A DNA stretch of 64,000 bases from CAWDPQ01 sp049642465 (GCA_049642465.1 JBAROV010000217.1:1-64000), one strand, 5' to 3'. Positions 1 through 9,414 are shown, numbered from the stretch's first letter. Numbers and translations are program-made. Notes: generated by a model from the sequence alone, not told the origin.

Positions 1-87
1 GTGGAGGGCACGAACTGATCGTACTACGGAGTCGCCGTCGGGGGGACGGGAGGAGCGCCTGCGGCCCGAGCGAGGCGCCGGAGGGAA

Positions 88-102
88 GCCGCCGAAGGCG
101 GC
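88..102. repeat. GC-rich perfect hairpin in spacer
   Basis: Six-base perfect inverted repeat GCCGCC-GAA-GGCGGC inside a purine-rich, very GC-rich stretch (about 40-180). There is no T-tract. It may be the 3' end of whatever gene lies left of the window, or an intergenic repeat. No gene is supported in 1-206. Confidence 0.4.
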
Positions 103-206
103 CGCCGAGCGAGAGCGAGCGGGGGTGGGGCCCCGCGAGCACTGACAAGGAGGTCGGGAGGGCGGGGTGCGGGATCGGTGGCAACGAGTTTGAAGGCCCC
201 GTCGAC

Positions 207-362
207 ATGAGCAAAAACATCAACGTCAATCCAGGTCAATACAAGGTTGCGGGACGGGAACGGCAGGGCGAAGACATCAATCATGAGAAACCGCGCCAAC
301 AGCTGGCTAAAGATTTGGAGAAGCGCCGCACCGGCCGAGCAAAACAGAAGCGCAAACGATGA
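207..362 (+). CDS. Small conserved basic protein, 51 aa, unknown function
   Basis: An ATG-initiated 51-residue frame beginning MSKNINVNPGQYKVAGRERQ and ending in a lysine/arginine-rich tail (RTGRAKQKRKR). The N-terminal phrase resembles short hypothetical proteins I recall from Acidobacteriota and relatives; their function is unknown. The composition is hydrophilic, with no membrane segment, and the basic tail would suit nucleic-acid contact, which is inference only. A weak GAAGG lies about 10 bases before the ATG. It stands alone between the GC-rich spacer and pcrA. I am fairly confident that it is coding because the amino-acid pattern is recognisable despite its length. Confidence 0.7.
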   Translation: MSKNINVNPGQYKVAGRERQGEDINHEKPRQQLAKDLEKRRTGRAKQKRKR

Positions 363-551
363 GTTCGCGCTCCGGCGCTCGCGTTGCACTGGGACCTGCG
401 TGTTCATCATGCTGCCCCCACTGCAACGCCCGGCCGCCTATGAACGTTGCCGTTTACGCAACGCTGTGGTGAATTCGTTCGGGAATTCCGCGGCCACGCG
501 TTCATGAGGTAGGACGCTGCCCGGCCTCCCGCCCTCCCGTGCAGCGACAGC

Positions 552-557
552 TATAAT
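552..557 (+). promoter_or_regulatory. -10 box for pcrA (TATAAT)
   Basis: A perfect TATAAT lies 14 bases before the pcrA ATG, which leaves a predicted 5' leader of about 8 bases. No convincing -35 hexamer is visible. No Shine-Dalgarno sequence fits in so short a leader. Confidence 0.55.
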
Positions 558-571
558 CGGAGCTCCTCCCC

Positions 572-2845
572 ATGGATTTCCTCGGCAATCTGAATCCTGA
601 ACAACGCGAGGCGGTGCTGCATCGCGACGGACCACTGCTGATCCTGGCGGGCGCTGGATCCGGCAAGACACGAGTGATCACCTATCGGATCGCGTATCTC
701 ATCGGTAACGCTTACGCAGAGCCGGGGCAGGTCCTGGCCGTCACATTCACGAATAAGGCGGCGCAGGAGATGCGTGAGCGTGTGGAGACGCTCATCGGTT
801 CGGCGTGTGAGGGCATTTGGTTGTCCACCTTTCATGCGCTATGCGCGAGATTATTGAGGCGGGAGGCGCCGAAGATCGGCCTAACCCGCGACTTCGTGAT
901 TTACGACTCTGCCGATCAGGTCGCGGTCGTTCGTCAGGCGCAGAGGGAACTCGGGATCGACGACAAACTCGTGCCGTCGCGAGTCGCCCTGGCGCGAATC
1001 AGTCAGGCGAAAAACCGAATGGAAGGACCCGAGTCGTTGCGCGGGACGTGGAATCTGCGCGAGGAGCAGATCGCCAAGATCTATGAGCGTTACGTGACAG
1101 CGCTCAGGGACAGCAACGCACTCGACTTCGATGATCTGCTCCTGCGAACCGTCGAGTTGTTCGAGAAGTCCGAACCAACGCGCGACTTCTATGCGCGCAA
1201 ATTCCGATTCGTGATGGTTGACGAATATCAGGACACGAATCGGCCCCAATACCTCCTGATCCGGCGGGTGGCGGCCGTTCATCGAAATCTGACGGTCGTC
1301 GGTGATCCGGATCAGTCCATCTACAAATGGCGCGGCGCCGACCTCCGCAACATCATGGATTTCGAGCAGGACTTTCCCGAAGCGCGGACCATCAAGCTCG
1401 AGCAGAACTATCGCTCGACCCAGGTCATTCTCGACGCCGCGTCGGCTGTCATCAGCAAGAATCGGAATCGGAAAGACAAGCGTTTGTGGACCGACCGTCA
1501 AGGTGGCTCGCGCATCGTCTACTACCGCGGCAACGACGAGCTCGAGGAGGCCGACTTTGTAACCCGGATCACCAAGGACGCTCGAGCGGCCGACGTGGAC
1601 GCGACCACGGCTGTCCTCTATCGCACCAACTCGCAGTCCCGAGCGATCGAAGATGCGCTGATGCGGGAGCGCATCCCCTACAAGATCATCGGCGGCGTTC
1701 GATTCTACGAACGGAAGGAAATCAAAGACGCGCTCGCCTATCTGAAGTTGATCATCAACCCTCACGATGACGTGAGTCTGCGCCGGGTGATCAACGTGCC
1801 CGCGCGAGGCATCGGCAAAGGCGTGATGGACTCGCTCCAGGCCGTCGATCCCGACGCGGTACGCGCTGATGCGCCGCCATTGCTTGCGGCGGGCCTCCAG
1901 GAGGTGTCCTCGGCTCGTTCGCTCTGGGCACGACTGGTCTACGTCGTGGACGCCTCGACGCTTGCGCCACGAGCCGTGGCCTCGCTACGTGTCTTTCGCG
2001 ACCTCATCGCGGGCCTGGCCGATGTCGCCCGCAAGGAGCCCGTCTCGATGGCCATCGGCAAGATGCTCGATCACAGCGGCTACCTGGTTGACCTTCGCGA
2101 GGAGAACACCGAGGAAGCCAACGAACGACTCGAGAACCTGATGGAACTGGTATCGGCTGCGCGCGACTACGAAGTCCGCGAAGCGGAGGCCTCACTCGGC
2201 GGATTTGTCGATCGGCTGTCGCTGCTCTCGGAAGCAGATGAGGAATCGGGAACGCGCGACGCCCGCGTGTGGCTGATGACGATGCATGCCGCCAAGGGCC
2301 TGGAGTTTCCGACCGTGATTATCGCGGGGCTCGAGGAAGGACTCTTTCCGCACTCTCGCTCGAGCGAGGACGAGGAGGAACTCGAGGAGGAGCGTCGCTT
2401 GTGCTACGTCGGAATGACCCGGGCGCAGTCGCAGCTCGTTCTGACGAGCGCGGCGCGTCGTCGAGTGTTCGGCGAATATCAGGCGACGGAACCGTCGCGA
2501 TTCCTCGACGAGATTCCCTTGGAGCTCGTCGATCGCATCGCGCCGTCCTACACGCCGCAGTACGGGGGCTTTTCACACAGTCATTACCAATTCCGGACGA
2601 ATCCGTACGGCCGCAAAGGCCGCAGCGGACGTTTCCGGGAGTCTGAAGCCGACTACGCGTATGAGCACGAAGATCAATCGGCCGTGACTCTGAGACCCGG
2701 GATGCGCGTGCGCCACGCGCAGTTTGGAGTGGGCCACATCGTCGGCGTCGAAGAGCATCACGACGACCTGAAGATCACCGTTCGCTTCAATACGGTCGGA
2801 ACCAAGAAGCTGCTCGCCAAATACGCCAAGCTGGAACCAGCCTGA
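572..2845 (+). CDS. pcrA: UvrD/PcrA-type 3'-5' DNA helicase
   Basis: ATP-dependent superfamily 1A helicase for repair and for clearing protein or RecA filaments from DNA. At 757 aa it is the normal family length. Visible motifs in order: Walker A AGAGSGKT (26-33), DEYQD of motif II (217-221), GDPDQSIYKWRGA (motif III), QNYRS (motif IV), TMHAAKGLEF (about 570) and YVGMTRA near the end of the helicase core. The last 50 residues (from LRPGMRVRHAQFG) match the PcrA-type Tudor-like C-terminal domain that contacts RNA polymerase, favouring PcrA over Rep. The ATG start is supported by the TATAAT just upstream. It converges on gyrA with only 9 bases between the stop codons. Confidence 0.95.
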   Translation: MDFLGNLNPEQREAVLHRDGPLLILAGAGSGKTRVITYRIAYLIGNAYAEPGQVLAVTFTNKAAQEMRERVETLIGSACEGIWLSTFHALCARLLRREAPKIGLTRDFVIYDSADQVAVVRQAQRELGIDDKLVPSRVALARISQAKNRMEGPESLRGTWNLREEQIAKIYERYVTALRDSNALDFDDLLLRTVELFEKSEPTRDFYARKFRFVMVDEYQDTNRPQYLLIRRVAAVHRNLTVVGDPDQSIYKWRGADLRNIMDFEQDFPEARTIKLEQNYRSTQVILDAASAVISKNRNRKDKRLWTDRQGGSRIVYYRGNDELEEADFVTRITKDARAADVDATTAVLYRTNSQSRAIEDALMRERIPYKIIGGVRFYERKEIKDALAYLKLIINPHDDVSLRRVINVPARGIGKGVMDSLQAVDPDAVRADAPPLLAAGLQEVSSARSLWARLVYVVDASTLAPRAVASLRVFRDLIAGLADVARKEPVSMAIGKMLDHSGYLVDLREENTEEANERLENLMELVSAARDYEVREAEASLGGFVDRLSLLSEADEESGTRDARVWLMTMHAAKGLEFPTVIIAGLEEGLFPHSRSSEDEEELEEERRLCYVGMTRAQSQLVLTSAARRRVFGEYQATEPSRFLDEIPLELVDRIAPSYTPQYGGFSHSHYQFRTNPYGRKGRSGRFRESEADYAYEHEDQSAVTLRPGMRVRHAQFGVGHIVGVEEHHDDLKITVRFNTVGTKKLLAKYAKLEPA

Positions 2846-2854
2846 CGGCGGCGC

Positions 2855-5386
2855 CTACTGGTCGTCGCCGGGTTCCGCGCTGGATTCTTCGTCGGGTCCC
2901 GCAGTCGCGAGTTCTCCACTCCCGCCGTCTGCCGGCTCCTCTTCCTTCTCGGCCAGCTTCGCCAGCGAAACAACGGCGTCGCCCTCTTCCATCTCGATCA
3001 GGCGGACGCCCTGCGTCGCACGGCCGATCGCGCGGACATCGCCGGCGCGCATGCGCAGGATCATGCCCTGCTGACTGATGAGCATCAGCTGGTCGTCCTC
3101 ATGGACATAGGCGATGCCCACGACCTTGCCATTTCGATCGCTGGTCTGGATGTTGATGATGCCGATGCCGCCGCGCGACTGCAGGCGGTACTCTTCGAGT
3201 TCGGTGCGCTTCCCGTAGCCGTTCTGCGCGACGGTGAGAAGCGTTCCTCCTTCCCGGACGACCTCCATCGCCACCACTTCGTCATCGTCCCGGAGACTGA
3301 TGCCGCGAACGCCGTATGCGGTTCGGCCCATCGGCCGCACGTCCGTTTCATCGAAGCGGATGGCCATGCCGTTGCGCGTGCCCAGGAAGATCTGCTCCTT
3401 GCCGTCCGAGAGTTCCACGGCAATGACCGAGTCCCCTTCCTCCACGCCGATCGCGATGATGCCCCCAGCCCGAGGATTGCTGAAGGACGACAGGTCGGTC
3501 TTCTTGACGACACCCTTTCGAGTGCCCATGACGACGAACTGCTGACCCTCGATTTCAGGGAATTCCTTGACGTCGAGGAGCGCCGCGATCTTTTCGCCTT
3601 CCTCCATCGAGACGAGGTTGGCGATCGCCTTGCCCTTCCCTCCTGGACCGACGTCGGGGATTTCGTGCACCTTGAGCCAGTAGGCGCGCCCGCGATCCGA
3701 AAAGATCATGATGTAGGCGTGCGTGGAGGCCACAAACAGGTGGCTGACAAAATCCTCCTCGCGCGTGCGCATTCCGATGCGACCTTTGCCGCCGCGCCGC
3801 TGCATGCGGTAGGTGGAGATCGCCGTGCGCTTGATGTAGCCGGTGTTGGTGACCGTGATGGCCATGTCTTCGTCGGCAATCAGATCCTCGATCCGGAACT
3901 CGCCGCTCTCGTCGATGATCGTGGTCCTGCGCTCGTCGCCAAATCGCTGACGAATGTCCTTGAGCTCGTTGACGACCAGCTGGATGAGCAGTTCGTCGCT
4001 GGACAGAATGGCGCGCAGCCGTTCGATCGTCTTCATCAGCTCGGCCAGCTCGTCGACGATCTTCTGCCGCTCGAGGCCGGTGAGGCGCTGCAGCTGCATG
4101 TCGAGGATCGCTTGCGCCTGAATCGTGCTGAGGCCGAACTGGGCGACCAACCCTTCTCGCGCTTCCGAAGGATTGCGAGAACCCCGAATCAACTTGATGA
4201 CCGCGTCGAGATGATCGAGCGCGATCTTGAGCCCCTCGAGGATGTGGGCCCTGGCTTCGGCCCGCCGGAGTTCGAACTCCGTCCGTCGCCGCACGACCTC
4301 CCGCCGGAACTCGATGAACTGCTCGATCACGTCGAGCAGCGGCAGAATCTTCGGGCGCCCGCCGGCAATCGCCAGCATGATGATGCCAAACGTCGTCTGC
4401 AGCGGGGTCTGTTTGTAAAGGTTGTTGAGGATGACCTCAGGAACCTCGCCGCGCTTCAGTTCGATGACGATCCGCATCCCCTCGCGATCCGACTCGTCGC
4501 GCAGATCCGCGATTCCCTCGATGTCCTTTTCGCGAGCCAGCTCTGCGATCTTTTCGATGAGCCGTGCCTTGTTGATCTGATAGGGAATCTCGGTGACGAC
4601 GATCGCGAGCTTGTCCCCCTTCTTGTGCTCCTCGACCGTCGCTTTCGCGCGAAGCGTGATGGTGCCGCGGCCGGTCTTGTAGGCGTTGAAAATCCCCTCG
4701 CGCCCGACGATGAAGCCGCCTGAAGGGAAGTCGGGACCGGGGATGGCCTTCATCAGCGCGCGGAACCGTGTGTCCTTGCTCTCCTTGCGATGCTCGATGA
4801 CCGCGAGCACGCCATCCAGCACTTCGCGCATGTTGTGCGGCGGGATGTTCGTCGCCATCCCGACCGCGATACCCGCGGATCCGTTGACCAGAAGATTCGG
4901 GAACGTCGTCGGAAGAACCGTCGGCTCTTCAGTGGTTTCGTCGTAGTTGGGAACGAAGTCGACGGTCTCTTTGTCGAGATCCGTCATCATCGCTTCGGCA
5001 AGCGGCTCTGGACGCGCTTCCGTGTAGCGCATCGCCGCCGGCGGGTCGCCGTCGATCGACCCGAAATTCCCCTGGCCGTCAACCAGGGGATAGCGCATGT
5101 TGAAGTCCTGCGCGAGCCGCACCAGCGTGTCGTAGATCGAGGCATCGCCGTGCGGGTGATAGTTGCCCATCACCTCGCCGACGATCTTTGCGCACTTGCG
5201 ATAGGCCCGGTTGGAGGCGAGCCCCATCGTGCGCATCCCGTAGAGCACGCGCCGGTGCGCGGGCTTCAACCCATCGCGGACATCCGGCAGCGCTCGGCCA
5301 ATGATTACGCTCATGGCGTAATCCATGTACGAGCGCTTCATCTCGTCCTCGATGTTGACGGGGATCTTGGATGCGGAATCAGTCAT
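2855..5386 (-). CDS. gyrA: DNA gyrase subunit A
   Basis: Breakage-reunion subunit of DNA gyrase, forming A2B2 with GyrB to supercoil DNA. 843 aa. Catalytic tyrosine Y121 sits in AAMRYTEARP; the GyrA box QRRGGKG, which marks gyrase rather than topoisomerase IV, is present in the C-terminal beta-pinwheel region. The quinolone-binding segment reads HPHGDASIYD, so the position of E. coli Ser83 is Ala82 here while the Asp87 equivalent is kept (Asp86). The tail is strongly acidic (EKEEEPADGG... to the end). It is the last gene of the leftward dnaA-dnaN-gyrB-gyrA block; its leader consists entirely of a short-repeat element. Confidence 0.97.
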   Translation of the reverse strand: MTDSASKIPVNIEDEMKRSYMDYAMSVIIGRALPDVRDGLKPAHRRVLYGMRTMGLASNRAYRKCAKIVGEVMGNYHPHGDASIYDTLVRLAQDFNMRYPLVDGQGNFGSIDGDPPAAMRYTEARPEPLAEAMMTDLDKETVDFVPNYDETTEEPTVLPTTFPNLLVNGSAGIAVGMATNIPPHNMREVLDGVLAVIEHRKESKDTRFRALMKAIPGPDFPSGGFIVGREGIFNAYKTGRGTITLRAKATVEEHKKGDKLAIVVTEIPYQINKARLIEKIAELAREKDIEGIADLRDESDREGMRIVIELKRGEVPEVILNNLYKQTPLQTTFGIIMLAIAGGRPKILPLLDVIEQFIEFRREVVRRRTEFELRRAEARAHILEGLKIALDHLDAVIKLIRGSRNPSEAREGLVAQFGLSTIQAQAILDMQLQRLTGLERQKIVDELAELMKTIERLRAILSSDELLIQLVVNELKDIRQRFGDERRTTIIDESGEFRIEDLIADEDMAITVTNTGYIKRTAISTYRMQRRGGKGRIGMRTREEDFVSHLFVASTHAYIMIFSDRGRAYWLKVHEIPDVGPGGKGKAIANLVSMEEGEKIAALLDVKEFPEIEGQQFVVMGTRKGVVKKTDLSSFSNPRAGGIIAIGVEEGDSVIAVELSDGKEQIFLGTRNGMAIRFDETDVRPMGRTAYGVRGISLRDDDEVVAMEVVREGGTLLTVAQNGYGKRTELEEYRLQSRGGIGIINIQTSDRNGKVVGIAYVHEDDQLMLISQQGMILRMRAGDVRAIGRATQGVRLIEMEEGDAVVSLAKLAEKEEEPADGGSGELATAGPDEESSAEPGDDQ

Positions 5387-5553
5387 GGAAAGGGTTCAGA
5401 AAAGGTTCAGCAAGGGTTCCGAAAGGGTTCAGAGGTGGTTCACGGGTTCAGAGGGGGGTCAGAGGGGGTTCAGGGTAGTTCAAGAGTTCACATCTGAACC
5501 TTTAACCCCTGTCTGCACCCTGTCTGCACCTTCTCTGAACCCTTTCTGAACCC
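5387..5553. repeat. GGTTCAGA-type short repeats with inverted copies, gyrB-gyrA spacer
   Basis: The whole 167-base gap is made of degenerate 9-12 base units. On the + strand about eight units of the form (A)GGGTTCAGA run from 5391 to about 5490, then CATC, then opposite-orientation units TCTGAACC, GTCTGCACC and TCTGAACCC run to 5553. The two halves are complementary, so the element can fold into a long irregular hairpin or cruciform. It lies in the 5' leader of gyrA within a likely gyrB-gyrA transcript. No open frame makes sense through it. Confidence 0.85.
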
Positions 5554-8199
5554 TCAAATATCCAGATTCTTCACGTCGAGCGCGTTGTCCTCAATGAACT
5601 TCCGGCGCGGCTCCACCTGATCGCCCATCAGAGTCGTGAACATCAGATCTGCTTGCGGGTGGTCCTCCGCGCGCACCTGGAGCAGCGTCCGCTTCTCGGG
5701 ATCCATCGTGGTTTCCCACAACGTCTCGGGATTCATTTCACCCAGGCCTTTGTAGCGCTGGATGTCAAAGCCCTTCTTGCCAGCACCGATGAAGAACTCG
5801 ACGAGCTCGTCCAGGCCTTCGATGCGAACCTCGGCATCCTTCGCCTTGCCGGCGAGCTTTGCCATCGAGCTGACGTCGAGAACCTTGGGTTCAGCCGCGA
5901 GGCGTGTCGCCTGATCGAGAGGCGCGCCGCCGATCGCCGTCTCGTTGGCGGTTGCGCCGGGCTGGTCGGATTCCTCGTCTTTTGCCGCCGTGGAGATCGT
6001 CCGAACGACCATCGGGCCGCGAATGCCGTGGACGTCCTGGTAGCTCGCAGCCAGCGCTCGGAACTCCGTCGTGCTCACGAAGTCGATATCGACGCGGTGG
6101 TGCCGCGGATAGCCACCCGACCGATCCTCGATGAGGAGGCTGTGCGCCTGATGCTCCTCGTCTGGCTGCACGGTGGCCGTGCGCATAGGATGTGCGAGCG
6201 AATCCGCGAGCGCCTGCACTCGGTCGCGGTCCGCGAAGAAGGCCCTGTCCTTCGCACCACTGTTGAGCAGCGCCAACACCACGTCGCGCGTCGGGCCGCG
6301 GCGTTCCACGATCTGCATGAATTTGCGAAACGCCCCGAGTTTCTCGACGCGGCGCTCGAGATCTTCCCCTTTGATTTCCGTACCGTCGGGGAGCGCCACG
6401 ATCCGCGATTCAACCGCCCGCTTGATCAACCATGCCTCGAGCGCGCGCTCGTCGCGGATGAACGTTTCGGTGCGACCCCGCTTGGCTCGAAAGAGTGGCG
6501 GCTGCGCGATATAAACGTAGCCGTGATCCACCAGCTCGCGCATCTGCCGATAGAAGAACGTCAGGAGCAGCGTCCGGATGTGCGAGCCGTCGACATCCGC
6601 GTCGGTCATGATGATCACGCGGTGGTAGCGCAGCTTGGAAATGTCGAAGTCGTCCTTGCCGATGCCACAGCCGAGCGCGGCGATCATCGTCTTGATTTCG
6701 TCGCTGCTCAACATCCGGTCGAAGCGTGCGCGTTCGACGTTGAGGATCTTTCCCTTGATCGGAAGAATCGCCTGGAAGCGCCGGTCCCGCCCCTGCTTGG
6801 CCGATCCGCCTGCTGACTCGCCTTCCACGATGTAGAGCTCGCTCTGCGCCGGATCGCGCTCCTGGCAGTCGGCGAGTTTTCCTGGCAGGCTGCTGTTATC
6901 GAGCGCGCCTTTCCGGCGAACGAGATCTCTGGCCTTGCGCGCGGCCTCACGCGCCCGCGCGGCATCGACCGCCTTGTTGATGATTCGCTTGGCGACGGGA
7001 GGATTTTCCTCGAGGTAGGCCCCGAGGCGGTCGTTGAGAATGGCCTCGACGATGCCTTTGACTTCGGTGTTTCCCAGTTTGGTCTTGGTCTGGCCCTCGA
7101 ACTGCGGTCGCGGGATCTTGATGCTGATGACCGCCGTCAGTCCTTCCCGGATGTCATCGCCGCCGATGTTGGCGTCCTTCAGATCCTTCGCCAGATTGTT
7201 CTTGCTGACGTAGTAATTGATCGTCCGCGTGAGCGCCGACCGGAAGCCGGAGAGATGAGTGCCGCCTTCGTGGGTGTTGATGTTGTTCGCGAATGAATAG
7301 ACCGTTTCGGTGTAGCCGTCGTTCCACTGCAGGGCAATCTCGACGTCAATCCCGTCTTTCTCGCCATGCATGTAGATCGGCTTGTCGTTGACGGCCGCCT
7401 TGTTCTGGTTCAGGAATTGAACGAACGATCGGACGCCGCCTTCGTAGAGAAACTTGTGCGCCTTACCGTCGCGCTCGTCGTCGATCGTAATGGTGACGCC
7501 ACCGTTGAGAAACGCCAGTTCCCGCAGCCGCTGCGCCAGCGTGTCGAAGCTGAATTCAACCGTTTCGAAGACCTCTGCGTCCGGCTTGAACGTGATTTTG
7601 GTTCCACGTTTCTTGGTCGTGCCGGTGACCTCGAGATCGCCAACGGGCTTGCCGCGGGTGTAACTCTGTTTGTAAACCTGACCGTTGCGCCAGATTTCGA
7701 GGTCGAGGCCCTCCGACAATGCATTGACGACCGACACGCCGACCCCGTGGAGACCACCCGATACCTTGTAGCTGTCGTTGTCGAACTTGCCGCCGGCATG
7801 GAGAACGGTCAACGCGACTTCAGCCGCCGGCCGACCGCTCGCGTGCCGATCGACGGGGATACCGCGGCCATTGTCAACAACCGTGACCGAGTTATCGATG
7901 TGCAGCGTGACGTTGACCTGATCGCAGAAACCCGCGAGCGCTTCGTCGATCGAGTTGTCGACGATTTCGTAGACGAGGTGGTGGAGTCCCTGCGGTCCGG
8001 TGGAGCCGATGTACATCGCCGGACGCTTGCGGACGGCTTCCAGTCCTTCGAGGACCCTGATCTTGTCCGCGCCGTAGTCGTCTGCGACCAGACCGTTGCC
8101 GTTCCCTGCGACTGAAGCGGACGTCTCGGGAGCGACAGCGGGGCTGGTTTGCGGATCCGGCTGCGTCTTGTCGTCGTTCGGGGACTCTAGTTGAGACAT
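5554..8199 (-). CDS. gyrB: DNA gyrase subunit B
   Basis: ATPase subunit of gyrase. The GHKL ATP site is visible (IVDNSIDEALAG, DNGRGIPVD, GGLHGVGVSVVNALS), followed by the TOPRIM domain (VEGESAGGSAKQGRDRRFQA, DADVDGSHIRTLLLTF) and the C-terminal QRYKGLGEMNPETLWETTMD. At 881 aa it is longer than the roughly 640-aa Gram-positive form: the TOPRIM region carries a long insert (about residues 570-790), as in E. coli-type GyrB, with an extra low-complexity part near ATANETAIGG. The N-terminal 40 residues before DKIRVLEGLEAV are low complexity. It starts 13 bases after the dnaN stop, probably co-transcribed. Confidence 0.96.
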   Translation of the reverse strand: MSQLESPNDDKTQPDPQTSPAVAPETSASVAGNGNGLVADDYGADKIRVLEGLEAVRKRPAMYIGSTGPQGLHHLVYEIVDNSIDEALAGFCDQVNVTLHIDNSVTVVDNGRGIPVDRHASGRPAAEVALTVLHAGGKFDNDSYKVSGGLHGVGVSVVNALSEGLDLEIWRNGQVYKQSYTRGKPVGDLEVTGTTKKRGTKITFKPDAEVFETVEFSFDTLAQRLRELAFLNGGVTITIDDERDGKAHKFLYEGGVRSFVQFLNQNKAAVNDKPIYMHGEKDGIDVEIALQWNDGYTETVYSFANNINTHEGGTHLSGFRSALTRTINYYVSKNNLAKDLKDANIGGDDIREGLTAVISIKIPRPQFEGQTKTKLGNTEVKGIVEAILNDRLGAYLEENPPVAKRIINKAVDAARAREAARKARDLVRRKGALDNSSLPGKLADCQERDPAQSELYIVEGESAGGSAKQGRDRRFQAILPIKGKILNVERARFDRMLSSDEIKTMIAALGCGIGKDDFDISKLRYHRVIIMTDADVDGSHIRTLLLTFFYRQMRELVDHGYVYIAQPPLFRAKRGRTETFIRDERALEAWLIKRAVESRIVALPDGTEIKGEDLERRVEKLGAFRKFMQIVERRGPTRDVVLALLNSGAKDRAFFADRDRVQALADSLAHPMRTATVQPDEEHQAHSLLIEDRSGGYPRHHRVDIDFVSTTEFRALAASYQDVHGIRGPMVVRTISTAAKDEESDQPGATANETAIGGAPLDQATRLAAEPKVLDVSSMAKLAGKAKDAEVRIEGLDELVEFFIGAGKKGFDIQRYKGLGEMNPETLWETTMDPEKRTLLQVRAEDHPQADLMFTTLMGDQVEPRRKFIEDNALDVKNLDI

Positions 8200-8212
8200 T
8201 AATTGAAAGCGA

Positions 8213-9331
8213 TCAAACCCTCATCGGCATGATGACGTAGGTGTAGTCGTAGCCATCAGCGCCAATAGGCTTCATCACGGCCTGGCTCATTTCGTCCTTG
8301 AATTCCAGGCTGACGGAGTCGGTTTCCACCACGGCGAGAAAGTCCAGAACGTACTGGGCGTTGAAGCAAATCGTCACCGGCGTTGACGCGTAGTCGACGA
8401 TCAGAACTTCCTTCGCCTCGCCGAACTCGGGACTGCTCGAGGCGATTTCAACCTTACCTTTGTCGATCTGAAACTTCACGGCGCGGGATCGCTCGTTGGA
8501 AAGCAGCGCCACGCGCTTGACCGCGCTCGTGAGGCGGTCGCGATCGAACTCGACGCGCTTGTCGTTGCTCTTCGGGATGACGCGTTCGAACGCCGGGAAC
8601 TGCCCGTCGATCATCCGCGAGATCAGCAACCGGCCACCGATATCGAAGAAGAGATGATTCTCTCCGCGCTCGTACTGAATGTCCCCTTCCCCTTCGGCGA
8701 GCAGACGGCCGAGTTCGAGGAGCGTCTTTCGCGGAAGAATGACGCGGACTTCCTCGTCCGTGCGTACTTTGCTCTTCCCCTTTTCGCGCGGCACATTCAC
8801 CAGCGCCAGGCGATGGCCGTCGGTTGAGACCAGGCCCATCGAGTCCGGTCGAAGAATGAACAAGGCACCGTTCAGAAAATAGCGGGTGTCCTCGCCGGTG
8901 ATCGCAAACTGCGTCTTGGCGACCATCTGCTTCAGCACGTCGCGAGGCAGCGACGCACTGTAACTGCCCGTCGCTTCCGGCAGACTCGGAAAATCCTCGC
9001 GCGGCAAGGTCTGCATCCGCGAGTCGAAACGATCGGCGGCAACCTTCACGCCGTTTCGATCGGTCTCGATCCGCACGTCGGTTTCCGGCAGTGCCTTGAT
9101 AATTTCGTAAAGCTTCTTCGCCGGAAGCGTCAGCGATCCCCCCTTCGACACGGCAGCGGTGCATTTGCTCCGCAGGCCGACCTCGAGATCGGTTGCCAGG
9201 AACTTCACCTCGTCGCCCGTCGCCTCGATGAGTACGTTGGCGAGAATAGGAATCGTGTTCTTCCGTTCCACGATCCCCTGGAAGAGCTGCAGTTCGCGCA
9301 GCAGATCGGTCTTACGGACGACAAGCTCCAT
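8213..9331 (-). CDS. dnaN: DNA polymerase III subunit beta (sliding clamp)
   Basis: Ring-shaped processivity clamp for the replicative polymerase. At 372 aa it is full length. It starts MELVVRKTDLLRELQLFQGI and ends YTYVIMPMRV, both typical of the family, with the repeated clamp-fold pattern between (TLPAKKLYEIIKALPE, GQFPAFERVIPK). It follows dnaA on the same strand after a 294-base gap that carries its own -10 box and DnaA boxes, and precedes gyrB by 13 bases. Confidence 0.97.
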   Translation of the reverse strand: MELVVRKTDLLRELQLFQGIVERKNTIPILANVLIEATGDEVKFLATDLEVGLRSKCTAAVSKGGSLTLPAKKLYEIIKALPETDVRIETDRNGVKVAADRFDSRMQTLPREDFPSLPEATGSYSASLPRDVLKQMVAKTQFAITGEDTRYFLNGALFILRPDSMGLVSTDGHRLALVNVPREKGKSKVRTDEEVRVILPRKTLLELGRLLAEGEGDIQYERGENHLFFDIGGRLLISRMIDGQFPAFERVIPKSNDKRVEFDRDRLTSAVKRVALLSNERSRAVKFQIDKGKVEIASSSPEFGEAKEVLIVDYASTPVTICFNAQYVLDFLAVVETDSVSLEFKDEMSQAVMKPIGADGYDYTYVIMPMRV

Positions 9332-9414
9332 GTGGTGGTGACCTCGTAGTGAATCGGCGGTCGCTTAGCTGCTGCCGATCCCTTCGTAGATGAGGGAGAT
9401 CAAAGGAACAAAGA

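Noticed and set aside
24..410. 128-codon minus-strand frame at the left end
   Set aside because: Low-complexity Ala/Pro/Arg translation across the GC-rich spacer and antisense to the 51-aa gene.
3101..4723. 540-codon open frame antisense to gyrA
   Set aside because: It lies entirely within gyrA, reads as a shadow of its codon usage and has no recognisable domain.
5387..5553. CRISPR array
   Set aside because: Units are 8-12 bases with no unique spacers and include inverted copies; no cas genes nearby.
5653..6816. 387-codon frame antisense to gyrB, and similar long ones at 56823-58391 and 61836-63131
   Set aside because: GC-rich codon bias leaves the complementary frame open; none shows protein-like motifs.
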